The translations under genes and the position numbers were made by a program. Under the pieces are notes generated by a model. That model ran no database searches, had not been told where the DNA came from, and worked only from the letters and a program-made list of their open reading frames with translations. Positions 1 to 7,847 of a DNA stretch of 64,000 bases are shown piece after piece; the first letter of the stretch is position 1; every line of letters begins with the position of its first letter. The stretch comes from Mucilaginibacter empetricola (GTDB taxonomy: Bacteria; Bacteroidota; Bacteroidia; Sphingobacteriales; Sphingobacteriaceae). The stretch lies in assembly GCF_024808665.1 (NCBI RefSeq), contig NZ_JANUBZ010000005.1:248001-312000 (forward strand). The letters are read 5' to 3'.

Positions 1-535
1 GGAATAAAAGACTCAATAAAAATTGGATAGACAATATGCCTAGCGACGAAAGAAACAGCTTGAAATATAATTGAGATAAGGTTCCTGCAATATTGTACTC
101 ATTAAATTTTAAGCCGGGCTTTATAACGCTTAGCAGGTTACCAAAGCCAAGGGTAAACACCACAAATAATGCAAGGCATAATAGCACCAAAAAAAAGGCG
201 TAAAAATATTTGGCTGCATAAACGGCCGGCTTTGATATAGGCAAACTGAACAATGTTTTCCATGTATCGGCCTTGTGTTCAATACTGTTTACAGAGTAAG
301 CAATAAATATAATAAGCATTGGCAGCAGTAATGACCCCATCACTCCTAAAATTACACCCGCAAAGCGCAGCCAAAGCATTATGCCCGGTAAAGATTTAAG
401 CTCATCGCTTTTATTAAAAAAACCAATAAACAATAATAGGCAAAGCACTAACGGCAATAATACCGCACTCCAAAAGCCCATTGTTTTGCGCGTTTTATAA
501 AATTCAGACCGAAATGATAGTATAAATCCTTTCAT
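1..535 (-). CDS. ABC-2 type transporter permease, cut by window edge
   Basis: Translating the minus strand from an ATG at 535 gives an open frame to base 1, 178 residues starting MKGFILSFRSEFYKTRKT. The sequence has a short cytoplasmic start and then several hydrophobic segments (about residues 19-40, 59-82, 108-130 and 160-178), as in ABC-2 permeases of the lantibiotic-immunity/BcrB type. The ATG lies 3 bases after the stop of the ATPase gene, so the two are surely translated together and form one exporter in the inner membrane. The C-terminal part is outside the window. The substrate cannot be told from the sequence; the neighbouring two-component system suggests a response to cell-envelope stress. 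Confidence 0.85.
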   Translation of the reverse strand, partial: MKGFILSFRSEFYKTRKTMGFWSAVLLPLVLCLLLFIGFFNKSDELKSLPGIMLWLRFAGVILGVMGSLLLPMLIIFIAYSVNSIEHKADTWKTLFSLPISKPAVYAAKYFYAFFLVLLCLALFVVFTLGFGNLLSVIKPGLKFNEYNIAGTLSQLYFKLFLSSLGILSIQFLLSLLF

Positions 536-538
536 GGC

Positions 539-1438
539 TTAGGCGGTTTGGGTAATGTCAAGGAATAATTTCTCCAGATCTTTTTGCTGTTTGTTGATAC
601 TATAAATAGTAAAGCCATTTTTATTTAGCAGCGCATTAATTTCGCCCATTTGTTGTTTGGAGGTATAGGGCGTAAAAAAATGATGATCGTTGACTTCGGT
701 TACATTAAAATGGTTGCGGGTTAAAAAGTTAGCAGCATCAACTGTATTATCTGTTTCAATTTGCACCAATGGCTGACTTAGTCCCTCCAAATCCTTAATA
801 CTTCCCTGAAACAATAGCTCACCGTAGTTGATAATGCCCACGTGGGTGGCCATCCGCTCAACTTCAGCCAGCAAATGGCTTGATATGAAAACAGTTTTAT
901 TATGTTTTGTAACCAGTTTTATCAATAGTTCGCGTACTTCAATAATACCATTGGGATCGAGCCCGTTGGTTGGTTCGTCTAAAATCAACAGTTTAGGATC
1001 TGATAACAAGGCCAGCGCAATTCCCAGTCGTTGTTTCATTCCCAATGAATATTGTCCAGCTTTTTTATGCGCTGCATCAGTTAAATGCACCAGCTTAAGC
1101 ATGTCATCAACGCGTGATGCAGGCACCTGTAGAAGCAGAGCGCGGTTAAGCAAATTTTCTTTTCCGGTGAGGTGAGCGTAAATAGCAGGTTGCTCAATTA
1201 ATGAGCCTATTTGCGATAGAATTTCTATGCGGTTACTCTTCAGATCTTTATCGAAAATACGAATACTGCCCTCCTGCATTTGCAACAGGTTGAGCAGTAA
1301 TTTAATAGTAGTAGTTTTACCAGCACCGTTGGGCCCTAAAAAACCATAAATGCTACCTTCGGGAACGTTCAGCGAAAGTGATTTTACAACCTGCTGATGG
1401 CCAAAGGTAAAGGTTAGGCCCTCGGTACTAATTACCAT
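539..1438 (-). CDS. ABC transporter ATPase, BcrA/lantibiotic-immunity type
   Basis: A 299-residue cytoplasmic ATPase that powers the permease encoded just downstream. Walker A (GPNGAGKTT) is at residues 35-43, the signature is SLGMKQ at 131-136 in place of the textbook LSGGQ, Walker B (LLILDEP) is at 150-156 and the switch histidine is H188 (SSHLL). The LGMKQR signature and a C-terminal extension of about 80 residues are usual for the BcrA/NatA exporter family. Its start overlaps the preceding small gene by 7 bases, so a three-gene operon (small membrane protein, ATPase, permease) is likely. The substrate is unknown; antibiotic or lipid export is inference from the family. Confidence 0.93.
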   Translation of the reverse strand: MVISTEGLTFTFGHQQVVKSLSLNVPEGSIYGFLGPNGAGKTTTIKLLLNLLQMQEGSIRIFDKDLKSNRIEILSQIGSLIEQPAIYAHLTGKENLLNRALLLQVPASRVDDMLKLVHLTDAAHKKAGQYSLGMKQRLGIALALLSDPKLLILDEPTNGLDPNGIIEVRELLIKLVTKHNKTVFISSHLLAEVERMATHVGIINYGELLFQGSIKDLEGLSQPLVQIETDNTVDAANFLTRNHFNVTEVNDHHFFTPYTSKQQMGEINALLNKNGFTIYSINKQQKDLEKLFLDITQTA

Positions 1439-1635
1439 ACTTTTTCTTTAGCTACGGCACACACTGTTTTTACCAGCGATACGCCTTTGTAAAATAATGA
1501 TGTTGCATGAACGGTAGTACCAACTATTGATTCTCTTTTTTGCTGGAACTGGTAGCTTACACCCATTATCAATGCGAATAATACCGGAACAAGTAACATT
1601 ATAAAAGGATTTGAGTTTGTGATCAGCTTTTTCAT
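1432..1635 (-). CDS. Small membrane protein at head of ABC exporter operon
   Basis: A 67-residue reading frame with an ATG start that overlaps the ATPase start by 7 bases. It begins MKKLITNSNPF and has one strong hydrophobic segment at about residues 11-28, then a polar tail with lysines (KEKVW at the end). No family is recognised. The tight overlap with a real gene and the membrane-anchor pattern favour a true gene, perhaps a small accessory subunit or leader of the exporter. It could also be a chance frame, because the region is short and no second marker of coding was tested. Confidence 0.5.
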   Translation of the reverse strand: MKKLITNSNPFIMLLVPVLFALIMGVSYQFQQKRESIVGTTVHATSLFYKGVSLVKTVCAVAKEKVW

Positions 1636-1715
1636 CTTCTGCGATTTTGATGATACAAAGGAAATTCTATTTTTTTTACTGCTAAAAAGTATTAGACCAA
1701 CACACAGGATTTGTA

Positions 1716-1773
1716 GATGAACGGATGTTTACCCATATTCGCCCGTTCGTCGGAATTAAATGCCCGTTCATCG
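1716..1773. promoter_or_regulatory. Candidate LytTR-regulator operator
   Basis: Two direct copies of GCCCGTTCRTCG start at 1741 and 1762, exactly 21 bases apart, and an inverted copy (GATGAACGG) is at 1716-1724. LytTR response regulators such as AgrA and ComE bind imperfect 9-bp direct repeats about two helical turns apart, with a GTT core. The site lies between the exporter operon (starting 1635, leftward) and the histidine kinase gene (starting 1838, rightward), whose partner is a LytTR regulator. That regulator binding here is inference. Confidence 0.6.
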
Positions 1774-1837
1774 ACAAAGCAGCCGACTATATATAAATAA
1801 TAACCATTTAGCGGCTTAAAATATTAATTTAGGTGTA

Positions 1838-2851
1838 ATGAAACAACGCTGGCAAATATTCTGGCACATATTTTTTTGGATTGTACTGATTTCGTTTTTT
1901 TTGGTTGTTGCCCGCAACAATGAGAAATTTACTACCGAAGATCTGTTGGTAATATTTTTATTATACCCTACAATCAATATCAGTTTATTTTATCTCAACT
2001 ATCTGCTTTTTATACCCTTATTTTTTGATAAAAAGCGCTACAGCTTTTATGTGGTATCGGTAGTAATATCCATTGTGGTTTACGGGTTTATCAAATATGG
2101 CGTAGCACTCATTTTCAAGGATATCGTATTGACACGAATGAAGGGAGAAACGGTGAGCTTTGGGTCTTATTTTTTAAGTACCGTTTTTACCAGCCTTATC
2201 TTTTTATTTTTAAGCGCGGTACTAAAATTTATTATCGATTGGTTTTTGAATGAGCGCATTCAGCGCGATCTGGAAAATCAGCGGCTCACCGCCGAGCTGG
2301 CTTTCTTGAAATCGCAAATCAACCCACATTTCTTGTTCAATTCTTTAAATAGCATTTACTCACTTGCTTATCAACGGTCAGAAACCACACCCGAAGCGAT
2401 ATTAAAACTATCCGAAATTATGCGTTACATGCTGTATGAGTGTAACGATAACAAGGTTGATTTGGAAAAAGAATTGCAATATTTACAGAATTATATCGAC
2501 CTTCAAAAAATAAGATTTGGGAATAAGGCTTATATCGACTATAAGGTAGAAGGGAAGGTTGAGCACCAGCAAATTGTACCATTATTACTTATTGCTTTTA
2601 TTGAAAATGCCTTTAAGCATGGGGTGGCAAATAATGCTTTAACACCCATCAGGTTGCTGATCGATGTGGAAGATTCGCACCTGCATTTTTATATGCAAAA
2701 CAAAAAGCATCGTAACAATCGCGATGAAGTTGGTGGCATAGGGCTTAATAATGTAAAGCGGAGGCTGGATTTGCTTTATCCCGGTAAATATAATTTGGAT
2801 GTACGCGATGAAACGGACACTTATACCGTTGAATTGTCATTAGTTTTATAA
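1838..2851 (+). CDS. LytS/YehU-type sensor histidine kinase
   Basis: A 337-residue membrane sensor kinase. About four hydrophobic segments fill residues 8-135, followed by a His_kinase domain: H box INPHFLFNSLNS with phospho-accepting H164, N box ENAFKHG at 256-262 and G box GGIGLNNVKRR at 299-309. There is no large extracellular sensor loop, so the signal is probably sensed in or near the membrane. One base separates its stop from the response regulator start, so the two are co-translated partners. The divergent ABC exporter is a likely target. The ligand is unknown. Confidence 0.93.
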   Translation: MKQRWQIFWHIFFWIVLISFFLVVARNNEKFTTEDLLVIFLLYPTINISLFYLNYLLFIPLFFDKKRYSFYVVSVVISIVVYGFIKYGVALIFKDIVLTRMKGETVSFGSYFLSTVFTSLIFLFLSAVLKFIIDWFLNERIQRDLENQRLTAELAFLKSQINPHFLFNSLNSIYSLAYQRSETTPEAILKLSEIMRYMLYECNDNKVDLEKELQYLQNYIDLQKIRFGNKAYIDYKVEGKVEHQQIVPLLLIAFIENAFKHGVANNALTPIRLLIDVEDSHLHFYMQNKKHRNNRDEVGGIGLNNVKRRLDLLYPGKYNLDVRDETDTYTVELSLVL

Positions 2852-2852
2852 G

Positions 2853-3581
2853 ATGATCAGATGTATTATTGTTGATGATGAGCCTTTGGCACTGCATGTT
2901 TTGGAAGATTATATCTCCAAGATTCCATTTCTGCAGTTAATAAAGGCGACAACCAACCCCATTGAAGCGCTGACTTTGGTACAGGAAGGCAATGTTGATT
3001 TGGTTTTTTTAGATGTTCAAATGCCCGAGCTTACGGGCATCCAGTTTCTGCGTATAGCTAACGGTAAGGCCAAAGTTATTTTAACAACGGCTTATCCTCA
3101 ATATGCGCTGGAAGGGTATGAGTTGGATGTGATTGATTATTTATTAAAACCTATTGCTTTCGATCGTTTTTTTAAATCGGTACAAAAAGCACAGGGCATT
3201 TTACAACCTGCCGCCAAGCCATTGCAACCAGAGCCTGCACCAAAGCCACAGCAGGATTTTCTAAGCGATTTTATTTTTGTTAAAACAGAGCATAAAATAC
3301 AGAAAGTGTATTTAAACGATATTCTTTTTATAGAAGGCCTAAAAGACTATATCTCCATTTTTACCACTGCTGAACGTATCATTACCCTGCAGAATATGAA
3401 AAAGATGGAAGATGCCCTGCCGGCGAAAAACTTTATGCGGGTACACAAGTCTTACATCGTATCCATCAATAAAATTGACAGTATTGAACGCAGCCGGATT
3501 TTTATTGGCGATAAAATTATCCCGGTAGGCGATACCTATCGCGATGAATTTTTCAAAGTTATTGATGGGAAGAATATTTAA
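2853..3581 (+). CDS. LytTR-family response regulator
   Basis: A 242-residue cytoplasmic regulator. The receiver domain covers residues 1-120 with acidic pocket D8/D9, phospho-acceptor D54 (FLDVQMPE) and conserved K99-P100. A proline- and glutamine-rich linker (about 118-140) leads to a LytTR DNA-binding domain (about 140-236) with the typical segment MRVHKSYIVSINKI. It should be phosphorylated by the kinase encoded one base upstream. The repeat pair upstream of that kinase fits a LytTR binding site, which would make the system self-regulating. The stop codon directly abuts a GC-rich palindromic repeat. Confidence 0.94.
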   Translation: MIRCIIVDDEPLALHVLEDYISKIPFLQLIKATTNPIEALTLVQEGNVDLVFLDVQMPELTGIQFLRIANGKAKVILTTAYPQYALEGYELDVIDYLLKPIAFDRFFKSVQKAQGILQPAAKPLQPEPAPKPQQDFLSDFIFVKTEHKIQKVYLNDILFIEGLKDYISIFTTAERIITLQNMKKMEDALPAKNFMRVHKSYIVSINKIDSIERSRIFIGDKIIPVGDTYRDEFFKVIDGKNI

Positions 3582-3661
3582 CCCCCCTGCCCCCTGAAGG
3601 GGGAGTATCAAACGAAAGTTGGTATGCTAATCAAAAATTCCCCCTTCAGGGGGTTAGGGGG
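3582..3661. repeat. GC-rich palindromic repeat, likely bidirectional terminator
   Basis: An 80-base block between two convergent genes made of two inverted arms. The left arm reads C6-TGC-C5-TGAA-G5-A and the right arm T-C5-TTCA-G5-TTA-G5, so each arm is itself a hairpin (C5, four-base loop, G5) and the two arms also pair with each other. The left end touches the stop of the response regulator. The stop codon of the acyltransferase (TGA, minus strand) lies inside the right arm. Related blocks are at 24317-24454 and 32464-32587. Confidence 0.8.
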
Positions 3662-4389
3662 TTTAAAGATGCCTTTATCTTATTTTCAGCTTCTAAAACC
3701 AAATCTTCCATGGGGCGGCCATTAGGTTCTATAGGTTCGAGAACCGTCCAGGTCATTTTTTCAAATGTGCTTAGCGGGTAATAGCCATATTGAACCATTT
3801 TCCATGCATTGTTAATAGCAATGGGCACCAGTAGCGCATTGGGACATTTTTTTAACATCGTAGCAATACCACCAACCTGGAAACTTTTCACCTGTCCGTC
3901 TTTTGAACGGGTTCCTTCCGGGAAAATCACTGCCGACCAATTGTTTTCTTTCATCCGCGTAGCCAGTTTAATGATTTCGGCTATTGACTGTCTTGTATCG
4001 CGACGGTCGATATTTGCGCCACCGCCATATTTCAAATTGAACGAGATAGAAGGAATGCCGCGGGTTAATTCAATTTTCGATATAAACTTTGCATGGTATT
4101 TACGCAAATAGTAAATAAGCGGGGGGATATCGCCCAGGCTTTGGTGGTTTGCCAAAAATATTATAGGGCGGCCTATAGGTAAATTTTGATTGTTGATGAA
4201 AATTACCCTGTTAAACAGAATATTAAAGGTTCGCAACAGGCAAAGGTTTAATAGATCGACCGACCGTTTGTGTGCCGTATAGCCAAATAGTTTGTAACAA
4301 ACCCACTGAATAGGTTGAAATACAAGCAGCACCAAAAAGAATGCAAGAATGGCAAATGGAGATAAAATATAGCCTAAAAACTTTCTCAT
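3646..4389 (-). CDS. 1-acyl-sn-glycerol-3-phosphate acyltransferase (PlsC family)
   Basis: A 247-residue membrane-associated acyltransferase of phospholipid synthesis. It has an N-terminal hydrophobic segment (about 8-28), the catalytic HX4D motif NHQSLGD (H82, D87), and the acceptor-binding motif FPEGTRS at 156-162. Family members transfer an acyl chain to lysophosphatidic acid or a related acceptor; the exact acceptor cannot be told. Oddly, the last residues (NPLTP) and the stop codon are encoded by the GC-rich repeat at 3582-3661, so repeat insertion appears to have replaced the original C-terminus. A TAACTTTG box lies 8 bases ahead of the ATG. Confidence 0.92.
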   Translation of the reverse strand: MRKFLGYILSPFAILAFFLVLLVFQPIQWVCYKLFGYTAHKRSVDLLNLCLLRTFNILFNRVIFINNQNLPIGRPIIFLANHQSLGDIPPLIYYLRKYHAKFISKIELTRGIPSISFNLKYGGGANIDRRDTRQSIAEIIKLATRMKENNWSAVIFPEGTRSKDGQVKSFQVGGIATMLKKCPNALLVPIAINNAWKMVQYGYYPLSTFEKMTWTVLEPIEPNGRPMEDLVLEAENKIKASLNPLTP

Positions 4390-4397
4390 AAAAGCCT

Positions 4398-4405
4398 CAA
4401 AGTTA
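4398..4405 (-). promoter_or_regulatory. TAnnTTTG -7 box before plsC-like gene
   Basis: The minus strand reads TAACTTTG, a full match to the Bacteroidota -7 consensus TAnnTTTG, ending 8 bases before the ATG at 4389. No clear TTTG -33 element is seen at the usual spacing. If used, transcription would start at or next to the start codon. Confidence 0.4.
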
Positions 4406-4431
4406 GGTTTTTTTCGGAAATGGGATAAAAC

Positions 4432-4992
4432 TTATAATTGGTTTTCTAAAATAAGCAAACGTACCCTTAAAACAGCCGTAATAGTCATTGCATCGGTAAT
4501 TTCACCACGGCAAACCATTTGATATACCTCTTCAAATGGTAATTTATGTACAACCAATTGCTCTGTTTCTTCCGGCTCGGCTTCAAATTGCTCCAGGCCG
4601 CGGGCAAGGTATAAAATGCTTAGTTCATCACTTACTGAATTAGACAGGTGGATGCGCTGTATTTCTGTCCAGTTAGCTGCCTTTAATCCTGTTTCCTCCA
4701 GCAGTTCGCGTTTAGCCGATTCAATGGGATCATGGTCCAGGTGACCACCGCCTTCGGGCATTTCCCAGCTGTATTGCTCCAGTGGGAAACGGTACTGGCC
4801 CACCAGGTAAGTATTCATATCATTATCAAGAGGTAAAACGCCAATAGCAAAATTTTTAAAATGAACCTTACCATATATGCCGGGATTTCCCGATGGATTT
4901 AAAACCTGGTATTCGGTTACATTGATCCATGGATTATCATAAGCAACTTTTTCGCCAGTAATTTTCCACGGGTTTTCTTTAGGATGATGCAT
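4432..4992 (-). CDS. Nudix hydrolase, ADP-ribose pyrophosphatase-like
   Basis: A 186-residue Nudix protein. The Nudix helix RELLEETG is at residues 95-102, with the preceding loop GGGHLDHDPIESAK. The catalytic REXXEE core is intact, but the first Glu of the GX5E part of the signature is H87, flanked by aspartates. Overall length and the EMPEGG stretch before the box fit ADP-ribose/NDP-sugar pyrophosphatases, which split a nucleoside diphosphate linked to a sugar. The substrate is not provable here. It lies just upstream of the acyltransferase on the same strand (42-base gap), which has its own TAACTTTG box. Confidence 0.88.
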   Translation of the reverse strand: MHHPKENPWKITGEKVAYDNPWINVTEYQVLNPSGNPGIYGKVHFKNFAIGVLPLDNDMNTYLVGQYRFPLEQYSWEMPEGGGHLDHDPIESAKRELLEETGLKAANWTEIQRIHLSNSVSDELSILYLARGLEQFEAEPEETEQLVVHKLPFEEVYQMVCRGEITDAMTITAVLRVRLLILENQL

Positions 4993-5139
4993 GCCGTAAA
5001 AATAGAATTGTTTTAAGCTGCTTACAAATCTTTTGATATTGAAATGATTTGTGGCTGCTGGTTATTTTAGTAAATACTTGTTTCAAAATATTTACTACTT
5101 TAATGTCACCATCCGTTTTTTGATGTGTCTTATACCGGT

Positions 5140-6456
5140 ATGAAAAAAGTAGCCTCTATTCTGATTCTCGGATTTTTTATATTCGGCAAAGCCATCGCGC
5201 AGCATAGCAACTCTCTGATTGTTACTACTGATATTGATAATTTTTGGATAGCCTTTGACAAGATAACGACAACAAAGGATAGCGCTGCGCAATACGATTA
5301 CTTAAATAAATTATTTATTGATAAAGGTACGCCCGGGTTAAAAGCCATGATGCAGGTAAAGGATTATACCAGCAAATCTTATATTGACGCTATTAACAAT
5401 TATCCGCTTTTTTGGAACTCTATCAGAGCCAATACACTTAAAGCGAGCGGTTTTTCGAATGAAATTGCGACCAATGTCGCCAGACTAAAAGCGCTATATC
5501 CCGCTTTAAAACCCGCAAAGGTTTATTTCACAATAGGGGCGCTGAAATCAGTTGGTACTACATTAGATAGTATGGTGCTAATCGGGAGCGAAATAGCCCT
5601 GGCCGACGAGCATACCGTAGCCGATGAGTTACCGGCAAATTTTAAGCAGTTAAAAAACTTTTTTAAAAGTGATCCTATTAACATAGTGGTTTTTACAAAC
5701 GTTCATGAATATGTACACACGCAGCAAAAAACAACAATAGGTAATAATTTGCTGGCACAAAGTGTGTTAGAAGGTGTGGCGGAGTTTATGGCCGAAAAAG
5801 CCACTAATCAGCATTCAACTTTGCCGGCTGTAATTTACGGCGAAAGTCATGAAGACAGCGTTAAACAAGTTTTTGCGACACAAATGTTTAATTCTTCACC
5901 TGGGTTTTGGCTGTATAATAATGATGAAAATGAATTTGGAGTGCGGGATATGGGTTACTATGTGGGGTATGCCATTTGCAAGGACTATTACAACCATGCA
6001 AATGATAAAGAGCAAGCCATCAAAGAGATGATCGAACTCAATTATAATGATGAAAGCGCGCTGGACAACTTTGTTAATCAATCTGGATATTTTGAGAAAA
6101 CCGTTGACGTTTACAAAAGTGAATATGAGGCAAACAGGCCAACGGTTGTGAGCATTAAACAATTTAAAAATAACGCAGCCGATGTAAATCCTGGTGTTAG
6201 CCAAATAACAATTGAATTTTCATCCCCAATGAATAAACTGTTCAGGAATTTTGAATTAGGACCATTGGGCGTAAATAACTTGCTTAAAATTAAACGTTTT
6301 ATAGGTTTCTCGGATGATGGCAAAATGGCAACATTTGAAGTTGAACTTAAATCCAATCAACGTTATCAAATTGTAATAGGCGATGGATTTAGAAATGTAA
6401 GCGGTATTAGGTTAAAGCCTTATTTAATAAATTTCAGCACTGGAAGTTCGCAATAG
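5140..6456 (+). CDS. Secreted HExxH metallopeptidase-like protein
   Basis: About 438 residues starting at the ATG at 5140, chosen over an in-frame GTG at 5125 because it gives a clean signal peptide (MKKVASILILGFFIFGKAIAQ). The zinc-binding pattern HEYVH is at residues 189-193, followed by LEGVAEF with E211 or E215 as likely third ligand, as in gluzincin-like peptidases. The last 85 residues or so form a beta-rich domain resembling bacterial Ig-like (Big_5) modules. It is probably a periplasmic or outer-membrane-exposed peptidase. The family is not recognised with certainty, the substrate is unknown, and no operon partner is evident. Confidence 0.7.
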   Translation: MKKVASILILGFFIFGKAIAQHSNSLIVTTDIDNFWIAFDKITTTKDSAAQYDYLNKLFIDKGTPGLKAMMQVKDYTSKSYIDAINNYPLFWNSIRANTLKASGFSNEIATNVARLKALYPALKPAKVYFTIGALKSVGTTLDSMVLIGSEIALADEHTVADELPANFKQLKNFFKSDPINIVVFTNVHEYVHTQQKTTIGNNLLAQSVLEGVAEFMAEKATNQHSTLPAVIYGESHEDSVKQVFATQMFNSSPGFWLYNNDENEFGVRDMGYYVGYAICKDYYNHANDKEQAIKEMIELNYNDESALDNFVNQSGYFEKTVDVYKSEYEANRPTVVSIKQFKNNAADVNPGVSQITIEFSSPMNKLFRNFELGPLGVNNLLKIKRFIGFSDDGKMATFEVELKSNQRYQIVIGDGFRNVSGIRLKPYLINFSTGSSQ

Positions 6457-6592
6457 CTGCCCTCAATCATTAATATTATTCCATTGCGGTGGTAAGAATC
6501 ACAATAATTTAACAGTTTATCAGCAAAATTTTAATTTTACTGGTGTTGTTGATTATATTACAGCAGAATTGCTAAACGGAATTTATTAACTG

Positions 6593-7429
6593 ATGACTCA
6601 AATCTCAAAGCTGCCGGTAAAAGTAGCTATACTTGATCTTTACAACGGTATTGAAAATGGCGCAATAGACAGCTTTATGCAGATATTGGATCGCTATAAA
6701 ATTCAAAATAACCTGAATTTAAGTTATGAAGTTTTTGATATCCGGAAAAAAGTAGAAGTGCCCGACGTCGGTTTTGATATTTATATTTCAAGCGGCGGCC
6801 CCGGGGATCCTTTAGAGAGCGAAGGCTCGGAATGGGAAAAAAAGTATTTTGGATTGATTGACAGGCTAGAGGATCATAATCTGTCTAATGCTAATCAAAA
6901 AAAACATGTCCTTTTTGTTTGCCACTCATTTCAGTTAATGTGCCGCAAATACCAGCTTGGTGACATAAATATGCGTCATTCAGCTTCTTACGGCGTATTG
7001 CCGGTTCATCAAACACATGCCGCCGTTAATGAACCTGTATTTAAAAATATGGACGATCCTTTTTATGCTTTAGATTCGCGGTTGTGGCAGGTCATCAACC
7101 CAAATGAAAAAAGGTTTACTGATTTGGGCATGCAATTACTGGCCATTGAAAAGGAGCGTCCACATGTTGATTTTCCAAGGGCCATGATGGCTATTCGTTT
7201 TAGCGAGTACTTTTTTTCAACTCAGTTCCATCCGGAAGCTACAGTAAACGGCATACGTGAAACATTGAAAAAAGAGGAAAAGAAACAAGAGGTGGTAAAA
7301 GAGCATGGTCTTGATAAATATAACGAGATGCTGGAGCATCTTGACGACCCTGATAAGATTACACATACCAACCAAACCATGATACCTAATTTTTTAAACC
7401 AGGCAGTTTTAAGTTTACAGGAAAGGTGA
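6593..7429 (+). CDS. Class I glutamine amidotransferase-like protein
   Basis: A 278-residue cytoplasmic protein with the class I glutamine amidotransferase triad: nucleophile C110 in FVCHSFQLM, and H213 and E215 in TQFHPEATVNG. An SGGPGDP loop at 67-73 fits the oxyanion region. It stands alone, with no synthetase domain fused or adjacent, so it resembles the GMP-synthase-like amidotransferases of unknown partner. It may release ammonia from glutamine for another enzyme or hydrolyse a gamma-glutamyl compound; the sequence does not decide. A degenerate repeat block begins just after its stop. Confidence 0.82.
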   Translation: MTQISKLPVKVAILDLYNGIENGAIDSFMQILDRYKIQNNLNLSYEVFDIRKKVEVPDVGFDIYISSGGPGDPLESEGSEWEKKYFGLIDRLEDHNLSNANQKKHVLFVCHSFQLMCRKYQLGDINMRHSASYGVLPVHQTHAAVNEPVFKNMDDPFYALDSRLWQVINPNEKRFTDLGMQLLAIEKERPHVDFPRAMMAIRFSEYFFSTQFHPEATVNGIRETLKKEEKKQEVVKEHGLDKYNEMLEHLDDPDKITHTNQTMIPNFLNQAVLSLQER

Positions 7430-7431
7430 AG

Positions 7432-7560
7432 ATAAGAGCCAAGAAACAAGATATAAGAATCAAGAAACAATATTGTGAATTTTAAGATAGCTAATTCTTT
7501 TCGGCTCTCGACTAAGGACTCACGACTTTTGGCTCTTGACTCTCAATTCTTGACTCTTTC
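7432..7560. repeat. Degenerate intergenic repeat of AAGAGYCAAGA-like units
   Basis: About 130 bases of imperfect short units: AAGAGCCAAGA, then ATCAAGAAACAA on the left, and the inverted forms GGCTCTCGACT, TTGGCTCTTGACT and TTCTTGACTCTTT on the right. The left and right halves are inverse complements, so the block could fold as a long imperfect hairpin. No open frame is supported in it. It sits between two rightward genes and ends about 70 bases before the small Cys-rich protein gene. Confidence 0.6.
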
Positions 7561-7615
7561 ACAGCCTAAACCAAATACTATTTTAATTGTCCATACGTAT
7601 ATATGTAAATTGTAT

Positions 7616-7623
7616 TAAATTTG
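7616..7623 (+). promoter_or_regulatory. TAnnTTTG -7 box before small Cys-rich gene
   Basis: TAAATTTG matches the Bacteroidota -7 consensus exactly and ends 4 bases before the GTG start at 7628. A TTG at 7587-7589 lies 26 bases upstream, longer than the usual spacing. Use of this box would give a leaderless or nearly leaderless transcript. Confidence 0.4.
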
Positions 7624-7627
7624 TGAC

Positions 7628-7789
7628 GTGAATATTCAACTAATTATAATAGTCATACTTTTTGCATCAGCCATATTTTATGTGGGCAGAATGATGTATA
7701 AAAACTTATTTGAAAAAAAAAGCTGTGGCAGCAATTGCAAGTGCGGTGTTGATTTTTCGGCAATAGAACAAGTCAAAACACATAAATAA
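7628..7789 (+). CDS. FeoB-associated Cys-rich membrane protein
   Basis: A 53-residue frame with a GTG start, ending TAA at 7787. One transmembrane segment (about residues 3-20, IQLIIIVILFASAIFYVG) is followed by a basic stretch and the Cys cluster CGSNCKCG at residues 36-43. This layout matches the FeoB-associated Cys-rich membrane protein family (also called virus attachment p12 family), normally encoded beside the ferrous iron transporter FeoB. No feoA or feoB is in the window, so this copy is on its own. A role in iron handling at the inner membrane is inferred from the family. Confidence 0.75.
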   Translation: MNIQLIIIVILFASAIFYVGRMMYKNLFEKKSCGSNCKCGVDFSAIEQVKTHK

Positions 7790-7847
7790 TAACAATCCTT
7801 TTTCGGTAACCTTTATACCTGAATAATACTTTATTTAAAAGAATTTA

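Noticed and set aside
828..1175. Rightward frame within the ABC ATPase gene
   Set aside because: It is antisense to an ATPase with complete motifs and has no domain of its own.
5125..5139. GTG start for the HExxH protein
   Set aside because: The ATG 15 bases downstream gives a normal signal peptide and removes a non-hydrophobic prefix.
7432..7560. CRISPR array
   Set aside because: Units are short, imperfect and in both orientations, spacers are irregular, and no cas gene is near.
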